DNA of 64,000 bases from Oscillatoria princeps RMCB-10 (GTDB taxonomy: Bacteria; Cyanobacteriota; Cyanobacteriia; Cyanobacteriales; Oscillatoriaceae): positions 186,001-250,000 of the forward strand of contig JAHHHT010000011.1 in the NCBI GenBank assembly GCA_019359235.1, given 5' to 3'. This document shows, in pieces, positions 24,084-33,224 of this stretch. The notes beneath the pieces are model-generated. The model made no database searches. It saw only the letters and a list, made by a program, of their open reading frames with translations, and was not told where the DNA came from. Position 1 is the first letter of the stretch; each line of letters begins with the position of its first letter. A program made the translations under genes and the position numbers.

Positions 24084-26324
24084 ATGAGCCCCCAGCCCCC
24101 TCGCAACCACCGGCTGCCTAACCAGCGGTGGCGGATTTTCCCCGCACAGCCAGAACTCGCGGAGCAGCTGGCGGCGGCTGCCGGCGTGATGCCGGTGCTG
24201 GCTCAGGTGCTGCTCAACCGGGGCATCTCCACACCGGCAGAGGCGCAAGCCTATTTAAACCCCGACTCCCTAACCCTGCCCCCGCCGGTACAGGAATTCC
24301 CCGACCTGGCAAAAAGCCTGGAACTATTGCAAACGGCCATCGCTTCCGGGGAAAAAATCGCCATCTGCGGCGACTACGACGCCGACGGGATGACCAGCAC
24401 CGCCCTGCTGCTGCGGGCGCTGCAGTGGTTGGGCGCTCGCGCCGATTACGCCATCCCCAGCCGCATGAAAGAAGGTTACGGCATCAACCTGCGCATTGTC
24501 GAAGAACTCCACAGCGAAGGCGTCAAACTGATCCTAACCGTAGACAACGGCATTTCCGCTCACGAACCCATCCGCAGAGCCCGCGAGCTGGGCATGAGCG
24601 TCATCGTCACCGATCACCACGACATCCCGCCGGAACTCCCCCCCGCGAACGCCATTCTCAACCCCAAACTGATTCGGGAGGACTCCCCCTATCGCGGACT
24701 CGCCGGCGTCGGCGTCGCCTACATCCTGGCGATTTCCCTCGCCCAGCAGCTCAACAAAATGCAAGGACTCGTCTCCCCCCTGCGAGAGCTGATGACTCTC
24801 GGCACGATTGCCGATTTGGCTCCCCTGACCGGCGTCAACCGGCGCTGGGTGAAACTGGGGCTGCGCCAGCTGCCGCAATCCAAGATCGCCGGCATCCAGG
24901 CGCTGATCCAAGTCGCCGGTGTCGTCGCTCGGGAACAGGGAGCGAACGGGCAAGATATCCCCAAATCCCCCAATCCCGGCTCCCAACCCGCCGGCAAAAA
25001 AACCCTCAAACCAGAAGATATCGGCTTTCGCCTCGGCCCTCGGATAAACGCTGTGGGCCGAATTGGCGACCCGCAAATTGTTATTGAACTGCTGACCGCC
25101 GATGACATGGGGCTGGCGCTGGAGCGGGCGATGCAGTGCGAACAGATTAACGAGCGCCGCCAGCAGCTGTGCGAGGAAATTGAACAGCAAGCGATCGCTT
25201 GGGTGGAGAGCTCTCCGATAGACTTGCTCGAAGAGCGAGTCTTGGTTGCGGTTCAGCCCAACTGGCACCACGGCGTGATTGGCATTGTCGCCTCGCGCCT
25301 GGTGGAGCGCTACGGGGTGCCGGTGTTTATTGGCACTCCTGAGGGCGAGGGCCACATTCGCGGTTCGGCGCGGGGCATCCCGGAATTCCACGTTTTTGAG
25401 GCGCTGCAGTCCTGCGATGACTTGCTGGGGAAATATGGCGGGCACCGCGCCGCCGGCGGATTTTCTCTGCCCGCCGGCAATCTCGATGCCTTTCGCCGCC
25501 GCCTCAGCGCTTTCGCTCACGGCTGTCTGGAACCGGCACACCTCAAACCGCTGGTGGAAATTGACGCCCCACTCAATTTCTCTGAAATCACTTTCGATCT
25601 GTACCGGCTTTTTGACGCTTTGCAGCCTTGCGGCATTGAAAACCGCGAGCCGGTTTTCTGGACGCCGAATGTGCGAGTTCTGGAGCAGAGAATCGTGGGC
25701 AAGGGGCACATCAAACTGACGCTCGCTCAAGATGCCGGTGATGGGGTGCTGCCGGCTTCTGTGCGGGCGCTGGCGTGGCGCTGGGGCGATTATTTTCCTC
25801 TGCCGGTGCGTCTGGATGTCGCCTACCAGCTGCGAGAAAACACTTGGAATGGCAATACGAATATTGAGCTGGAGTTGGTGGGGGCGCGGCTTCCGATTTC
25901 TCGCCCAGCGGACAGCGGCACAGCGCCGGTGCCGGTTCAACCTCCCGCGCTTTTGAAGGCAGAGTTTTATTACAGCAAGCGCCCCTATACCTGCGCCCTG
26001 TACCAGAACGAGTCCGCGCCGGAATTGAGAATTAAGAATGCTGAAGGGGAAGTTTTAGCCGTTGAGCGGGGGAAGCCAGTCGGTCTTTTGGGGAAAAGGC
26101 GTGAGGGGGCGGTGGAAGTTGATGTGTCTCAACCCGGGTTTGAGAATCTGATTAATGCGGCGCTAACCGCTCTGGAGATAGCGGAGAAAAATCAGATAAT
26201 TTTGGAGAAAGAGGCGAGGCTTAAGCAGAAAGACGGTGAGATTGAGAGTCTGAATCAGCGGATTCAGAAGCTGAGTGAGGAGTTGCGCCGGCTGTCTGGT
26301 GAGAGGGGGAACCCGCCCCTGTGA
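24084..26324 (+). CDS. recJ: Single-stranded-DNA-specific exonuclease RecJ
   Basis: A 746-residue RecJ, a DHH-family 5'-3' exonuclease of recombination and mismatch repair. Motifs in order: CGDYDADGMTS (residues 96-106), LTVDNGISAHEP, VTDHHD (DHH at 177-179), ILNPK, GTIADLAPL, then LGPRINAVGRIG and the DHHA1 domain with QPNWHHGVIGIVASRLVERY and IRGSARG. An OB-fold-like region follows. Beyond about residue 600 there is a non-canonical extension that ends in a coiled coil (AEKNQIILEKEARLKQKDGE). A ~20-residue Pro/Asn-rich insert (near residue 300) interrupts the core before the GFRLGPRINA motif. GTG 24075 is a possible earlier start. Long open frames on the other strand and in the +2 frame are shadows of its GC-rich codons. 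Confidence 0.93.
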   Translation: MSPQPPRNHRLPNQRWRIFPAQPELAEQLAAAAGVMPVLAQVLLNRGISTPAEAQAYLNPDSLTLPPPVQEFPDLAKSLELLQTAIASGEKIAICGDYDADGMTSTALLLRALQWLGARADYAIPSRMKEGYGINLRIVEELHSEGVKLILTVDNGISAHEPIRRARELGMSVIVTDHHDIPPELPPANAILNPKLIREDSPYRGLAGVGVAYILAISLAQQLNKMQGLVSPLRELMTLGTIADLAPLTGVNRRWVKLGLRQLPQSKIAGIQALIQVAGVVAREQGANGQDIPKSPNPGSQPAGKKTLKPEDIGFRLGPRINAVGRIGDPQIVIELLTADDMGLALERAMQCEQINERRQQLCEEIEQQAIAWVESSPIDLLEERVLVAVQPNWHHGVIGIVASRLVERYGVPVFIGTPEGEGHIRGSARGIPEFHVFEALQSCDDLLGKYGGHRAAGGFSLPAGNLDAFRRRLSAFAHGCLEPAHLKPLVEIDAPLNFSEITFDLYRLFDALQPCGIENREPVFWTPNVRVLEQRIVGKGHIKLTLAQDAGDGVLPASVRALAWRWGDYFPLPVRLDVAYQLRENTWNGNTNIELELVGARLPISRPADSGTAPVPVQPPALLKAEFYYSKRPYTCALYQNESAPELRIKNAEGEVLAVERGKPVGLLGKRREGAVEVDVSQPGFENLINAALTALEIAEKNQIILEKEARLKQKDGEIESLNQRIQKLSEELRRLSGERGNPPL

Positions 26325-26354
26325 CGGGTCAGGAAGCGGGTTTCTTGAAGAAAC

Positions 26355-26427
26355 GGTACTGAGAAACCCGGTTTCTTTAAGAAACCGGGTTTCTGGGGTG
26401 TACTTCATCCAACTGAAAACCGCTATA
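26355..26427. repeat. TATAGC/AGAAACCCGG element, left end lost
   Basis: GGTACTGAGAAACCCGG, the hairpin, and the right flank GTACTTCATCCAACTGAAAACCGCTATA are intact; the left TATAGC end is missing. It lies between the convergent recJ and 2TM genes and may serve as their shared 3' hairpin. Confidence 0.75.
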
Positions 26428-26431
26428 GGTA

Positions 26432-26956
26432 TTACTGGGGTTTTATCCACTTGTTGACTAGGGTGGTGAGGGATTGCCCCAGCTGTTGCTTGACGCGCCA
26501 CCGCTGGAAGGCTCGATCGTACTCTTCGCCTTCGGTTTGGTAGGTTTTCCAGCCTTGGAGCGCCAGTCCCAGCCCCCACGCCAGCAGAATGTACAGCGAC
26601 CAGGAAAGCTCGTGCGCTGATGCCAGGTTGAGGAGGACTAGAAAAGAGTTGACTATGGAATATCTGACTAAGTGCTGCTTCAATTGGCTGCGCCGGTAGG
26701 TGTCAAACACCTGGCGCTGCTGGAATTCGCCCTGTCGGGCGACCCACTCTTTTTCTGCCGCCTGGAGATCGTCTGGGGAGATGCTTAAGTCGGAGGCTAT
26801 CTCTAGGAGCTGGGCGCGGGTCATTTCGCCGCTTTGCTCTTGACGCGCCAGCGCCAGATGCAGAATTTGCTGGACATCTTCTTGGCTGTATGAGGGGGCG
26901 ATGGCGGCGTCAGAAGCTGGCTTATCGGGTTTGTTAAGGTTTTCGGAAGAAATCAT
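26432..26956 (-). CDS. 2TM-domain protein, unknown function
   Basis: A 174-residue protein with an N-terminal helical region (YSQEDVQQILHLALARQEQS, then LEIASDLSISPDDLQAAEKE), followed by a 2TM-domain pattern: an amphipathic approach, two adjacent membrane helices (YSIVNSFLVLLNLASAH and SWSLYILLAWGLGLALQGW), and a conserved-looking FQRWRVKQQ tail. Proteins of this make-up are common in cyanobacteria and uncharacterised. It faces recJ tail to tail. No operon partners. Confidence 0.7.
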   Translation of the reverse strand: MISSENLNKPDKPASDAAIAPSYSQEDVQQILHLALARQEQSGEMTRAQLLEIASDLSISPDDLQAAEKEWVARQGEFQQRQVFDTYRRSQLKQHLVRYSIVNSFLVLLNLASAHELSWSLYILLAWGLGLALQGWKTYQTEGEEYDRAFQRWRVKQQLGQSLTTLVNKWIKPQ

Positions 26957-27626
26957 GGTGTTACCTTGTTGAAGTGGTATAGCTGACCGACAGGGAGAGG
27001 GTGGTATTTACAATTCTATTGTGCCCAACCTCAGACGCGCCGGCAGGGCGGATACCCGACCCGATTTACTGACCCTATTTTCGAGGCCGGCACGCTCGTG
27101 GGGGCGCACCGCGCCCGATCCTGCCGGCAAGGCCGGCACCCACTCTTCTGATTTACGTTGGTATTGTTTTTGTATGGTAGTTGCGGGTTCATTAGCGCTA
27201 TTTGCGGCTGGCAAATATTTCAGGTCGAGCCGCCCCTATATCTAAAGAAATCGGTGCAACCGGACGCGATCTGACGGGTGACGGGGTTCGGCTTTCCCCG
27301 CTGCTGCCTGGATTGGGGTTAAAGGCCACTGCGGGCTGCCGGCGAAAAGCAGGGGGAAGGGTGAAAAAAGGTTAAAGATTCACACACAAATTCCCTCAAA
27401 ACAGGTATATTGATGGGAAAAGAACCGCTCCAAGCCGTCACTGCTAGTAAGTCAAGCTTCTTGATAAGCCGCTGCGAAAAATAGGCGATGGCGCTGAGTA
27501 GCACCCTACGCAAACGCAGCAGGGATCGGCTGGTAAGGTATTTAAACTGGAAAAAACGCATTTATAGCCCGCAGCCAATTCCTAAACTGCTCCACTGCCC
27601 ACCCCTTTAAAAAACAAGTCCAGAAT
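26957..27626. other. 670-bp gene-free stretch before the histidine kinase
   Basis: An imperfect GCCGGCA-rich inverted pair lies at about 27030-27140. Open frames on either strand are short and lack family signatures or ribosome sites. An 80-codon minus-strand frame at 27319-27561 is judged unlikely to be real. No convincing promoter was picked out. Confidence 0.5.
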
Positions 27627-30410
27627 ATGCTGAAACTTACGCCCTCCCAATGGCATCGCTACGCGGTTCCGATACTGCTAGTCACGCTCATATCGCTGCT
27701 CGATCTGGCGCTAGACCCCTGGATTGCAATAGAAAGCCCTTTTCTACTGTTTTTTGCCGGGGTGATGGCGAGCTCCTGGTCTGGAGGCTGGGTGGGGGGG
27801 GCGCTGGCCACTGTTCTGGCGGCTCTGGCGATCGACTGCTGGTTTCTGACTCCAACGGATTCGTCTGGGTACACTCCGGGGCAAAACTTGGGGCTGGCCC
27901 TATTTGTGCTGGAGGGGCTGTGGGTGTCGCGGGCGATGGGGGCGCTCTCCGAAGCCCGGGGGCGGGCTGAAGCGGTGGGTGAGCTGCAGGATGGGGAATC
28001 TTTGCGCCCAAGTCAGGAGCGGGACATAACAGAGGGCAGCGGTGCCGCCGGTGAGCAGCGCCGCAGCGAATCCGCTCTGCGCAGCTATTTCAACCTGTCT
28101 CCCATCGGAATCGCCATCACCTCGCCAGACTTTGGCTGGCTGGAATTCAACGACCGGCTGTGCGATATGTTGGGCTACTCCCGTCAGGAGCTGGCGCAAG
28201 TGACTTGGCCGGAAATCACTCACCCGCAGGATCTGGAAGCGGACTTGCAGCAGTTCAACCGGGTTTTGGCGGGTGAGAGCGAGGGATATTCGATGGACAA
28301 GCGGTTTGTCGGCAAAAATGGCCAGCTAATCCTGGCCAGCATCACCGTGCAGTGCGTTCGCAGCCCATCAGGCTCAGTGGACTATTTCCTGGCTGTGATT
28401 CAGGATATCACGGAGCGGACGCGCACTTTGGAGGCGCTGCGCAACAGTGAGACGCGCTACCGGCAGCTGTCTCGGGCGACAAAAGAGGCGATATGGGATT
28501 GGGATTTGGTCACGAATAAAGTGGTGTGGAATGAAAATGTCGAGACACTGTTTGGCTACAGTGCCGAGGCCGCAGAAATCGACGCGAATTGGTGGTGCGA
28601 GCGCATCCACCCGGAGGACAGGGAGAGAGTCGTCAAGGGCATTCACGCTGCTATCGACAGCGGTGGGGAAATCTGGTCGGAGGAGTACCGCTTTCGCCGA
28701 GCGGACAATTCTTACGCTCAGGTGATTGACCGGGGATTTATCGCCCGCGATCGAAAAGGGAAGCCGGTGCAAATGATTGGCTCGATGGCGGACGTGACCG
28801 AGCGCGTACAAGCAGAGGAAGCGCTGCACCGCAGCCGGCAGGAATTTAAAGCGCTGATTGAAAATACGCCGGATTTAGTGATGCGTTTGGACAGAGATCA
28901 CCGTTACGTTTATGTGAATCCAGAGGTGGAGCGGCTGACGGGAATGCCGGCAGAAGCGTTCACCGGCAAGAGGAGTGAAGAACTGGGCCAGCCAGAAGAG
29001 TTGTGCCGGCTCTGGAACGAAACGATGCGCAAAGTCTTTGAAACCGGCGAAAAACAAGAGATTGAATATCGAAGTTTGACGGCGGACGGACTGCGCACCT
29101 ATCAATCTCGCGCGGTTCCGGAGTTTGACAAAGAGGGTTCGCCCCGATATGCTCTGGTTGTGATTCGCGACATTACGGAACTCCGGCAGGCTGAGGAAAA
29201 ACGCGCCCAGCTGATTCGCGAGCAAGCGGCACGCGCCCAAGCTGAGGAATCGAACCGCATGAAAGATGAGTTTCTGGCAATTCTCTCTCACGAACTGCGC
29301 ACGCCCCTGACCGCAATTCTGGGCTGGGTTCGGCTGCTCCTCAACCAGAAGTTTGATGAAAATAAGCTGGCTCGCGGTTTGCAAACGATTGAGCGCAACG
29401 CGCAGTTGCAGGCGCAACTTGTTAATGATATCCTGGATATCTCGCAAATTATTAAAGGCAAGATGATCCTGAACGCCGGGCCAACCGATCTGGCGGCTGC
29501 GATTAATGCCGCTATTGAGTCAGTGCGGCTGGCGGCTGAGGCGAAATCTATCTCTGTGAGAGCGGCGCTGGATGTCTCGACAGGGCCGGTTTTGGGCGAT
29601 GCGGAGCGCTTGCAGCAAGTGGTTTGGAATTTGCTTTCCAATGCGATCAAGTTTACGCCCAGTGGCGGGCGCGTGGAGGTTCGGCTCTCGCGTGCCGGCT
29701 CGTCCGCCCAAATCGGGGTCAGCGATACTGGTTGCGGTATCAGCTCTGAGTTTCTCCCATTCGTATTCGAGCTTTTCCGCCAAGCTGACAGCTCTAACAC
29801 TCGGGCATACGGCGGGCTCGGACTCGGTTTGGCGATCGTGCGCCACCTGGTGGAATTGCACGGCGGCTGCGTCTGCGCCGAAAGTGGCGGAGTCGGAAGA
29901 GGGGCAACTTTTACGGTACGTCTGCCTCTCCTCCACAGCGAGGGTTCAGAGGAGAGAGGGAGAAAGGGAGACTGGAAAAATTCCCCCTCTCACTCCCTCA
30001 CCCCCTCACTCTCTCGCTCTCTCACCGGCTTGCGGGTACTTGTGGTTGATGACGAACCTGACATCCGCGAAGTGCTGACTGTGGTGCTGGAACAGTATGG
30101 GGCTGAAGTGACGGCTGTGGGGAGTGCCGGTGAGGCGATTGCGGCGCTGGCGCGAAAGGTTCCGGATGTTCTGGTGAGTGATATTGGGATGCCGGTGGAG
30201 GATGGCTACACGCTGATCCGCAAAGTTAGGGATTTGCAGATGGAACTCGGTGGCGAAATTCCCTCTTTGGCTCTGACTGCCTACGCTAGGGAAGAGGAGC
30301 GCCGGCGGGCAATAGCGGCTGGCTTCCACATGCATGTCGCCAAGCCGGTTGAGTCAGCCAAGTTGGCGGAGGCTATCGCTTCTCTGGCTCAATTAAAAGT
30401 TAAAAATTAA
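27627..30410 (+). CDS. Membrane-anchored hybrid histidine kinase with three PAS domains and a receiver
   Basis: A 927-residue hybrid sensor kinase. It has a KdpD-like (DUF4118) four-helix membrane module (about 10-105), then three PAS domains (about 145-265, 275-395 and 405-515; PAS/PAC signatures LSPIGIAITSPDFGWLEFND, FRRADNSYAQVIDRGFI and LIENTPDLVMRLDRDHRYVY). HisKA carries the phospho-acceptor His555 in ILSHELRTPLTAI, followed by HATPase boxes NLLSNAIKFTPSGG, DTGCGIS and YGGLGLGLAIV. The C-terminal receiver has VVDDEPD and phospho-acceptor Asp852 in LVSDIGMP, plus the conserved ALTAYA and KPV. A Ser/Pro-rich linker encoded by heptamer-like CTCNCTC repeats (about 29985-30030) separates kinase and receiver. 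Signal and output partner are unknown; no response-regulator gene is adjacent. Confidence 0.92.
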   Translation: MLKLTPSQWHRYAVPILLVTLISLLDLALDPWIAIESPFLLFFAGVMASSWSGGWVGGALATVLAALAIDCWFLTPTDSSGYTPGQNLGLALFVLEGLWVSRAMGALSEARGRAEAVGELQDGESLRPSQERDITEGSGAAGEQRRSESALRSYFNLSPIGIAITSPDFGWLEFNDRLCDMLGYSRQELAQVTWPEITHPQDLEADLQQFNRVLAGESEGYSMDKRFVGKNGQLILASITVQCVRSPSGSVDYFLAVIQDITERTRTLEALRNSETRYRQLSRATKEAIWDWDLVTNKVVWNENVETLFGYSAEAAEIDANWWCERIHPEDRERVVKGIHAAIDSGGEIWSEEYRFRRADNSYAQVIDRGFIARDRKGKPVQMIGSMADVTERVQAEEALHRSRQEFKALIENTPDLVMRLDRDHRYVYVNPEVERLTGMPAEAFTGKRSEELGQPEELCRLWNETMRKVFETGEKQEIEYRSLTADGLRTYQSRAVPEFDKEGSPRYALVVIRDITELRQAEEKRAQLIREQAARAQAEESNRMKDEFLAILSHELRTPLTAILGWVRLLLNQKFDENKLARGLQTIERNAQLQAQLVNDILDISQIIKGKMILNAGPTDLAAAINAAIESVRLAAEAKSISVRAALDVSTGPVLGDAERLQQVVWNLLSNAIKFTPSGGRVEVRLSRAGSSAQIGVSDTGCGISSEFLPFVFELFRQADSSNTRAYGGLGLGLAIVRHLVELHGGCVCAESGGVGRGATFTVRLPLLHSEGSEERGRKGDWKNSPSHSLTPSLSRSLTGLRVLVVDDEPDIREVLTVVLEQYGAEVTAVGSAGEAIAALARKVPDVLVSDIGMPVEDGYTLIRKVRDLQMELGGEIPSLALTAYAREEERRRAIAAGFHMHVAKPVESAKLAEAIASLAQLKVKN

Positions 30411-30513
30411 ATGCTATCTTCAGCAGTAGGGTGCGTTCCGCTCTCGAAGGCCGGCTTGACAGCAGCAATCGCACACGCGGCTCGCACCCCAACCCTACCT
30501 CAGGAGGCTGGCA

Positions 30514-30879
30514 GTGAATCTCAGTATTGCAGGCAACCAGTTGCTTATCGAGTTGGAATGGCTCGAACAGCTGCTGGCGTTTACTTTTGATAAAACTTTT
30601 CAGATCCCCCTCGACCGCATCGAACGAGTCACCACCGAAGAACCCCAAAGTGACTGGGCGGAAATCCGCGCTCCGGGGACTTTTTTGCCCGGGGTGATTA
30701 AGGCGGGAACTTATTATACCAAAAAAGGCAAGGAGTTTTGGTATGTGACCCGAGATAAAGATTATTTGACTCTGGAATTGAAGGATGAGCCTTACAAGCG
30801 CATTATTCTGACAGTTGACCGGAATGAAGCTTGGGTAGAGCGCATCAACGAGAGCAAATTGACGCCGAGCGATTTGTAA
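30514..30879 (+). CDS. Small conserved cytosolic protein, PH-like fold suggested
   Basis: A 121-residue protein with GTG start, supported by AGGAGG seven bases upstream (30500-30505). The pattern of alternating strands (NLSIAGNQLLIELEWLEQLL, FQIPLDRIERVTTEEP, IKAGTYYTKKGKEFWYVTRD, YLTLELKDEPYKRIILTVD) with a short C-terminal helix suggests a bacterial PH-like domain; similar proteins are called hypothetical. No enzyme motif. It follows the kinase by 103 bp on the same strand, separated by part of a GTAGGGTGCGTTCC repeat. Confidence 0.65.
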   Translation: MNLSIAGNQLLIELEWLEQLLAFTFDKTFQIPLDRIERVTTEEPQSDWAEIRAPGTFLPGVIKAGTYYTKKGKEFWYVTRDKDYLTLELKDEPYKRIILTVDRNEAWVERINESKLTPSDL

Positions 30880-30902
30880 GGAAGAAGAACCTCACCCCCT
30901 AA

Positions 30903-30928
30903 CCCCCTCTCCGCTAGCGGAGAGGGGG
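30903..30928. terminator. 26-bp perfect palindrome downstream of the PH-like gene
   Basis: CCCCCTCTCCGC-TA-GCGGAGAGGGGG-type perfect self-complementary sequence. It would form a strong RNA hairpin after the preceding stop codon, but no T-run follows. The flank CCTCACCCCCTAACCCC is heptamer-like, so a repeat origin is as likely as a dedicated terminator. Confidence 0.4.
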
Positions 30929-30965
30929 GACAGGAGGAAAGAGGAAGATTAAGGGGGTATCGCAG

Positions 30966-31973
30966 ATGAGGAGTGCAGTGAATAGGAAAAAGATTGCTTT
31001 GACGGTTGCTGCCGGCACCCTGCTGTTTGCTATAGTGGTGATAAAGGCTATTAAGGCAGAGGACAGCAGCCGTATACAAGGGATTAAAGATGAGGGCGAT
31101 CGGGTAGAACAGGTGGCTTCTGGCTTCGAGTTTACAGAGGGGCCGGTTTGGCACCCTTCTGGCTTCTTGCTGTTCAGCGATATTCCCGCCGATACTATCT
31201 ATAAATGGACGCCGACTGAAAAAACTGAGGTGTTTCGCCGGCCTTCTGGAAATGCCAATGGCAACACGCTAGATGCTGGGGGGCGCTTGATTTCGGCTGA
31301 GCACAAGCTCCGTCGCGTGTCGCGCACGGAAAAGGACGGCAAAATTGTGACGCTTGCTGACCGCTACGAGGGAAAGCGGCTGAATAGCCCGAATGATGTT
31401 GCGGTAAAATCAGATGGGAGTATCTATTTCACTGACCCTCCCTATGGCATCAAGAAAGAGCAGGAAGAATTGGGGTTTTACGGTGTCTACCGGCTGGCAC
31501 CAGATGGAAGGCTGACTCTGCTTGTTAAGGACTTTGTGCGCCCGAACGGACTGGCTTTTTCCCCAGATGAGAAGAAACTCTACGTTAACGATTCGGAAAA
31601 AGGCCACATTCGCGTTTTCGATGTGAGTGCGGACGGCTCTTTGGCAAACGGGCGCATCTTTGCGGAACAGAAAGACTCCAGTAAAGCCGGTGTGCCAGAC
31701 GGGATGAAGGTTGATGTGCGGGGAAATGTTTACAGCACCGGCGCGGGAGGTGTTTGGGTTTTCTCGCCCGAAGGAAATTTGCAGGTCTTGATTGAAGTGC
31801 CAGAAACTTCCACCAATCTGGCTTGGGGCGATGGCGACGGCAAAACGCTCTACATTACGGCGAATAAGAGCGTGTACCGCATCCGCTTGAAAATTGCTGG
31901 GGTGCGCCCCAGCGGGGGGCGGGTGAGAGCGCGTGGGGGAGTGCGACTCGGCTTTAGAAACCGGGTTTCTTGA
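30966..31973 (+). CDS. SMP-30/gluconolactonase family protein, membrane-anchored
   Basis: A 335-residue six-bladed propeller of the SMP-30/gluconolactonase/LRE family, with an N-terminal signal anchor (KKIALTVAAGTLLFAIVVIK). Metal-site signatures are visible: FTEGPVWHPSGFLLFSDIP (the Glu), RLNSPNDVAVKSDGSIYFTD (Asn and Asp), VRPNGLAFSPDEKKLYVND (Asn/Asp) and VPDGMKVDVRGNVY. Relatives hydrolyse sugar or other lactones in the periplasm; the substrate is unknown here. The final ~20 residues (GGRVRARGGVRLGFRNRVS) do not look like the family: they are encoded by repeat DNA, and the stop codon TGA lies inside an AGAAACCGGG hairpin (31954-31990). The gene precedes a Tat-exported aldo/keto reductase, which may act in the same extracytoplasmic sugar step. 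Confidence 0.85.
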   Translation: MRSAVNRKKIALTVAAGTLLFAIVVIKAIKAEDSSRIQGIKDEGDRVEQVASGFEFTEGPVWHPSGFLLFSDIPADTIYKWTPTEKTEVFRRPSGNANGNTLDAGGRLISAEHKLRRVSRTEKDGKIVTLADRYEGKRLNSPNDVAVKSDGSIYFTDPPYGIKKEQEELGFYGVYRLAPDGRLTLLVKDFVRPNGLAFSPDEKKLYVNDSEKGHIRVFDVSADGSLANGRIFAEQKDSSKAGVPDGMKVDVRGNVYSTGAGGVWVFSPEGNLQVLIEVPETSTNLAWGDGDGKTLYITANKSVYRIRLKIAGVRPSGGRVRARGGVRLGFRNRVS

Positions 31974-32102
31974 AGAAACCCGGTTTCTGGAGGGGAGGAC
32001 TAAAGTCCTCACTACAAACTTAAAGAGTTTGTTGAATTTGGGGCGGCGGGTTTTAGTTGTGCTAAAATCAAAAAAATAGTCTTATTTACAGGGCGGGTGA
32101 AT

Positions 32103-33080
32103 ATGACACGCAAAAGGACGCGGCGGGAATTTCTGCTAACCGGCGCTGCAGCAGCCGGTTCAGTTGTGGGATGTTCGGTGCTGGCGGGAAACCAAACCGG
32201 CAGCGATGCGCCACCAGCTCCGATCCCAAAGACGATGCCAGAACGAGTGCTGGGAAAAACCGGCGTGCCGGTGCCGATTTTTGGGTTGGGGGGTGCCGGT
32301 CAAACTCCTCTGTCTAAGGAGGGACAAGAGGCAGCCTCTGTGGCGCTTATCGAGAGGGCGCTGCAGCTGGGGATTCGGTATTTCGACACAGCAGCGGAGT
32401 ACGGACCGAGCGAACAGAATTTGGGAAAAGTGCTGCCGGCATACCGGGGGCAGATTTTTCTGGCGAGCAAAACTCACGCCCGAGACAGGGATGGTGCGTG
32501 GCGGCATTTGGAAAAATCGCTGAAGCGTCTCAAAACAGATTACCTGGATTTGTGGCAGCTGCACCACGTTTCCTACGACTCGGAATTGGATACAATTTTT
32601 AGCAAAACCGGCGCGATTCAAGCGGTGGAGGAGGCGAAGCAGCAGAAGCTGATTCGCTTTGCCGGCATTACGGGGCACCGCGAACCTGATATCATTGCTG
32701 AAGGGTTGCGCCGGTACGCTTTCGACACAACGCTGATTTGCGTCAACGCGGCGGACAAACACCACCCGCGCCCGTTTGTAACGGGGGTGATGCCGGTGGC
32801 GCGTGAGAAAAATGTCGGCGTGATTGCGATGAAGGTGCCGGCTTACGGGCGCTTGTTCAAAAATGGCGTGCTGGATGGGATGCACCAGGCGATGGGGTAC
32901 ACCCTTTCGGTTGCGGGGGTGCACTGCTGCGTGATTGCGGCGGAAAACCCGGAACAGCTGGAGTCTAATGTCAGAGTGGCGCAAGCTTTTAAACCGCTGA
33001 CTGAGGCGGAAATGGCTGCTATCGAGCAGCGCACTGCTGTCGCTTGGCTGGATAGCACGTTTTTTAGAGCCTGGAGTTAA
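32103..33080 (+). CDS. Tat-exported aldo/keto reductase
   Basis: A 325-residue aldo/keto reductase preceded by a twin-arginine signal (RTRREFLLTGAAAAGSVVGC). The Cys at its end could make it a Tat lipoprotein. The catalytic tetrad can be located: Asp and Tyr in YFDTAAEYGPSE, Lys in IFLASKTHA and His in LWQLHHVSY. Such enzymes reduce or oxidise sugars or carbonyls with NADP; Tat export would allow a folded, cofactor-loaded enzyme to cross the membrane. ATG 32103 is favoured over GTG 32097. It follows the lactonase-like gene by 130 bp, with a hairpin between them. The actual substrate is unknown. Confidence 0.85.
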   Translation: MTRKRTRREFLLTGAAAAGSVVGCSVLAGNQTGSDAPPAPIPKTMPERVLGKTGVPVPIFGLGGAGQTPLSKEGQEAASVALIERALQLGIRYFDTAAEYGPSEQNLGKVLPAYRGQIFLASKTHARDRDGAWRHLEKSLKRLKTDYLDLWQLHHVSYDSELDTIFSKTGAIQAVEEAKQQKLIRFAGITGHREPDIIAEGLRRYAFDTTLICVNAADKHHPRPFVTGVMPVAREKNVGVIAMKVPAYGRLFKNGVLDGMHQAMGYTLSVAGVHCCVIAAENPEQLESNVRVAQAFKPLTEAEMAAIEQRTAVAWLDSTFFRAWS

Positions 33081-33224
33081 GAGGGTTCCTCATTTTCCTC
33101 GTTCCCTGGCTGCGGCAAATATCAAGAAACCGGGTTTCTTTAAGAAACCCGGTTTCTGGTCAGCACCGTGTTATGCTTGATTGTGTCAGTCTACTTAAGA
33201 AAACCAACCTAGAGAGGAACATTC

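Noticed and set aside
24128-25940. Long frames in other frames and on the minus strand across recJ (319 and 468 codons)
   Set aside because: Arg/His/Pro-rich shadow translations of recJ; the RecJ motifs are all in the 24084 frame.
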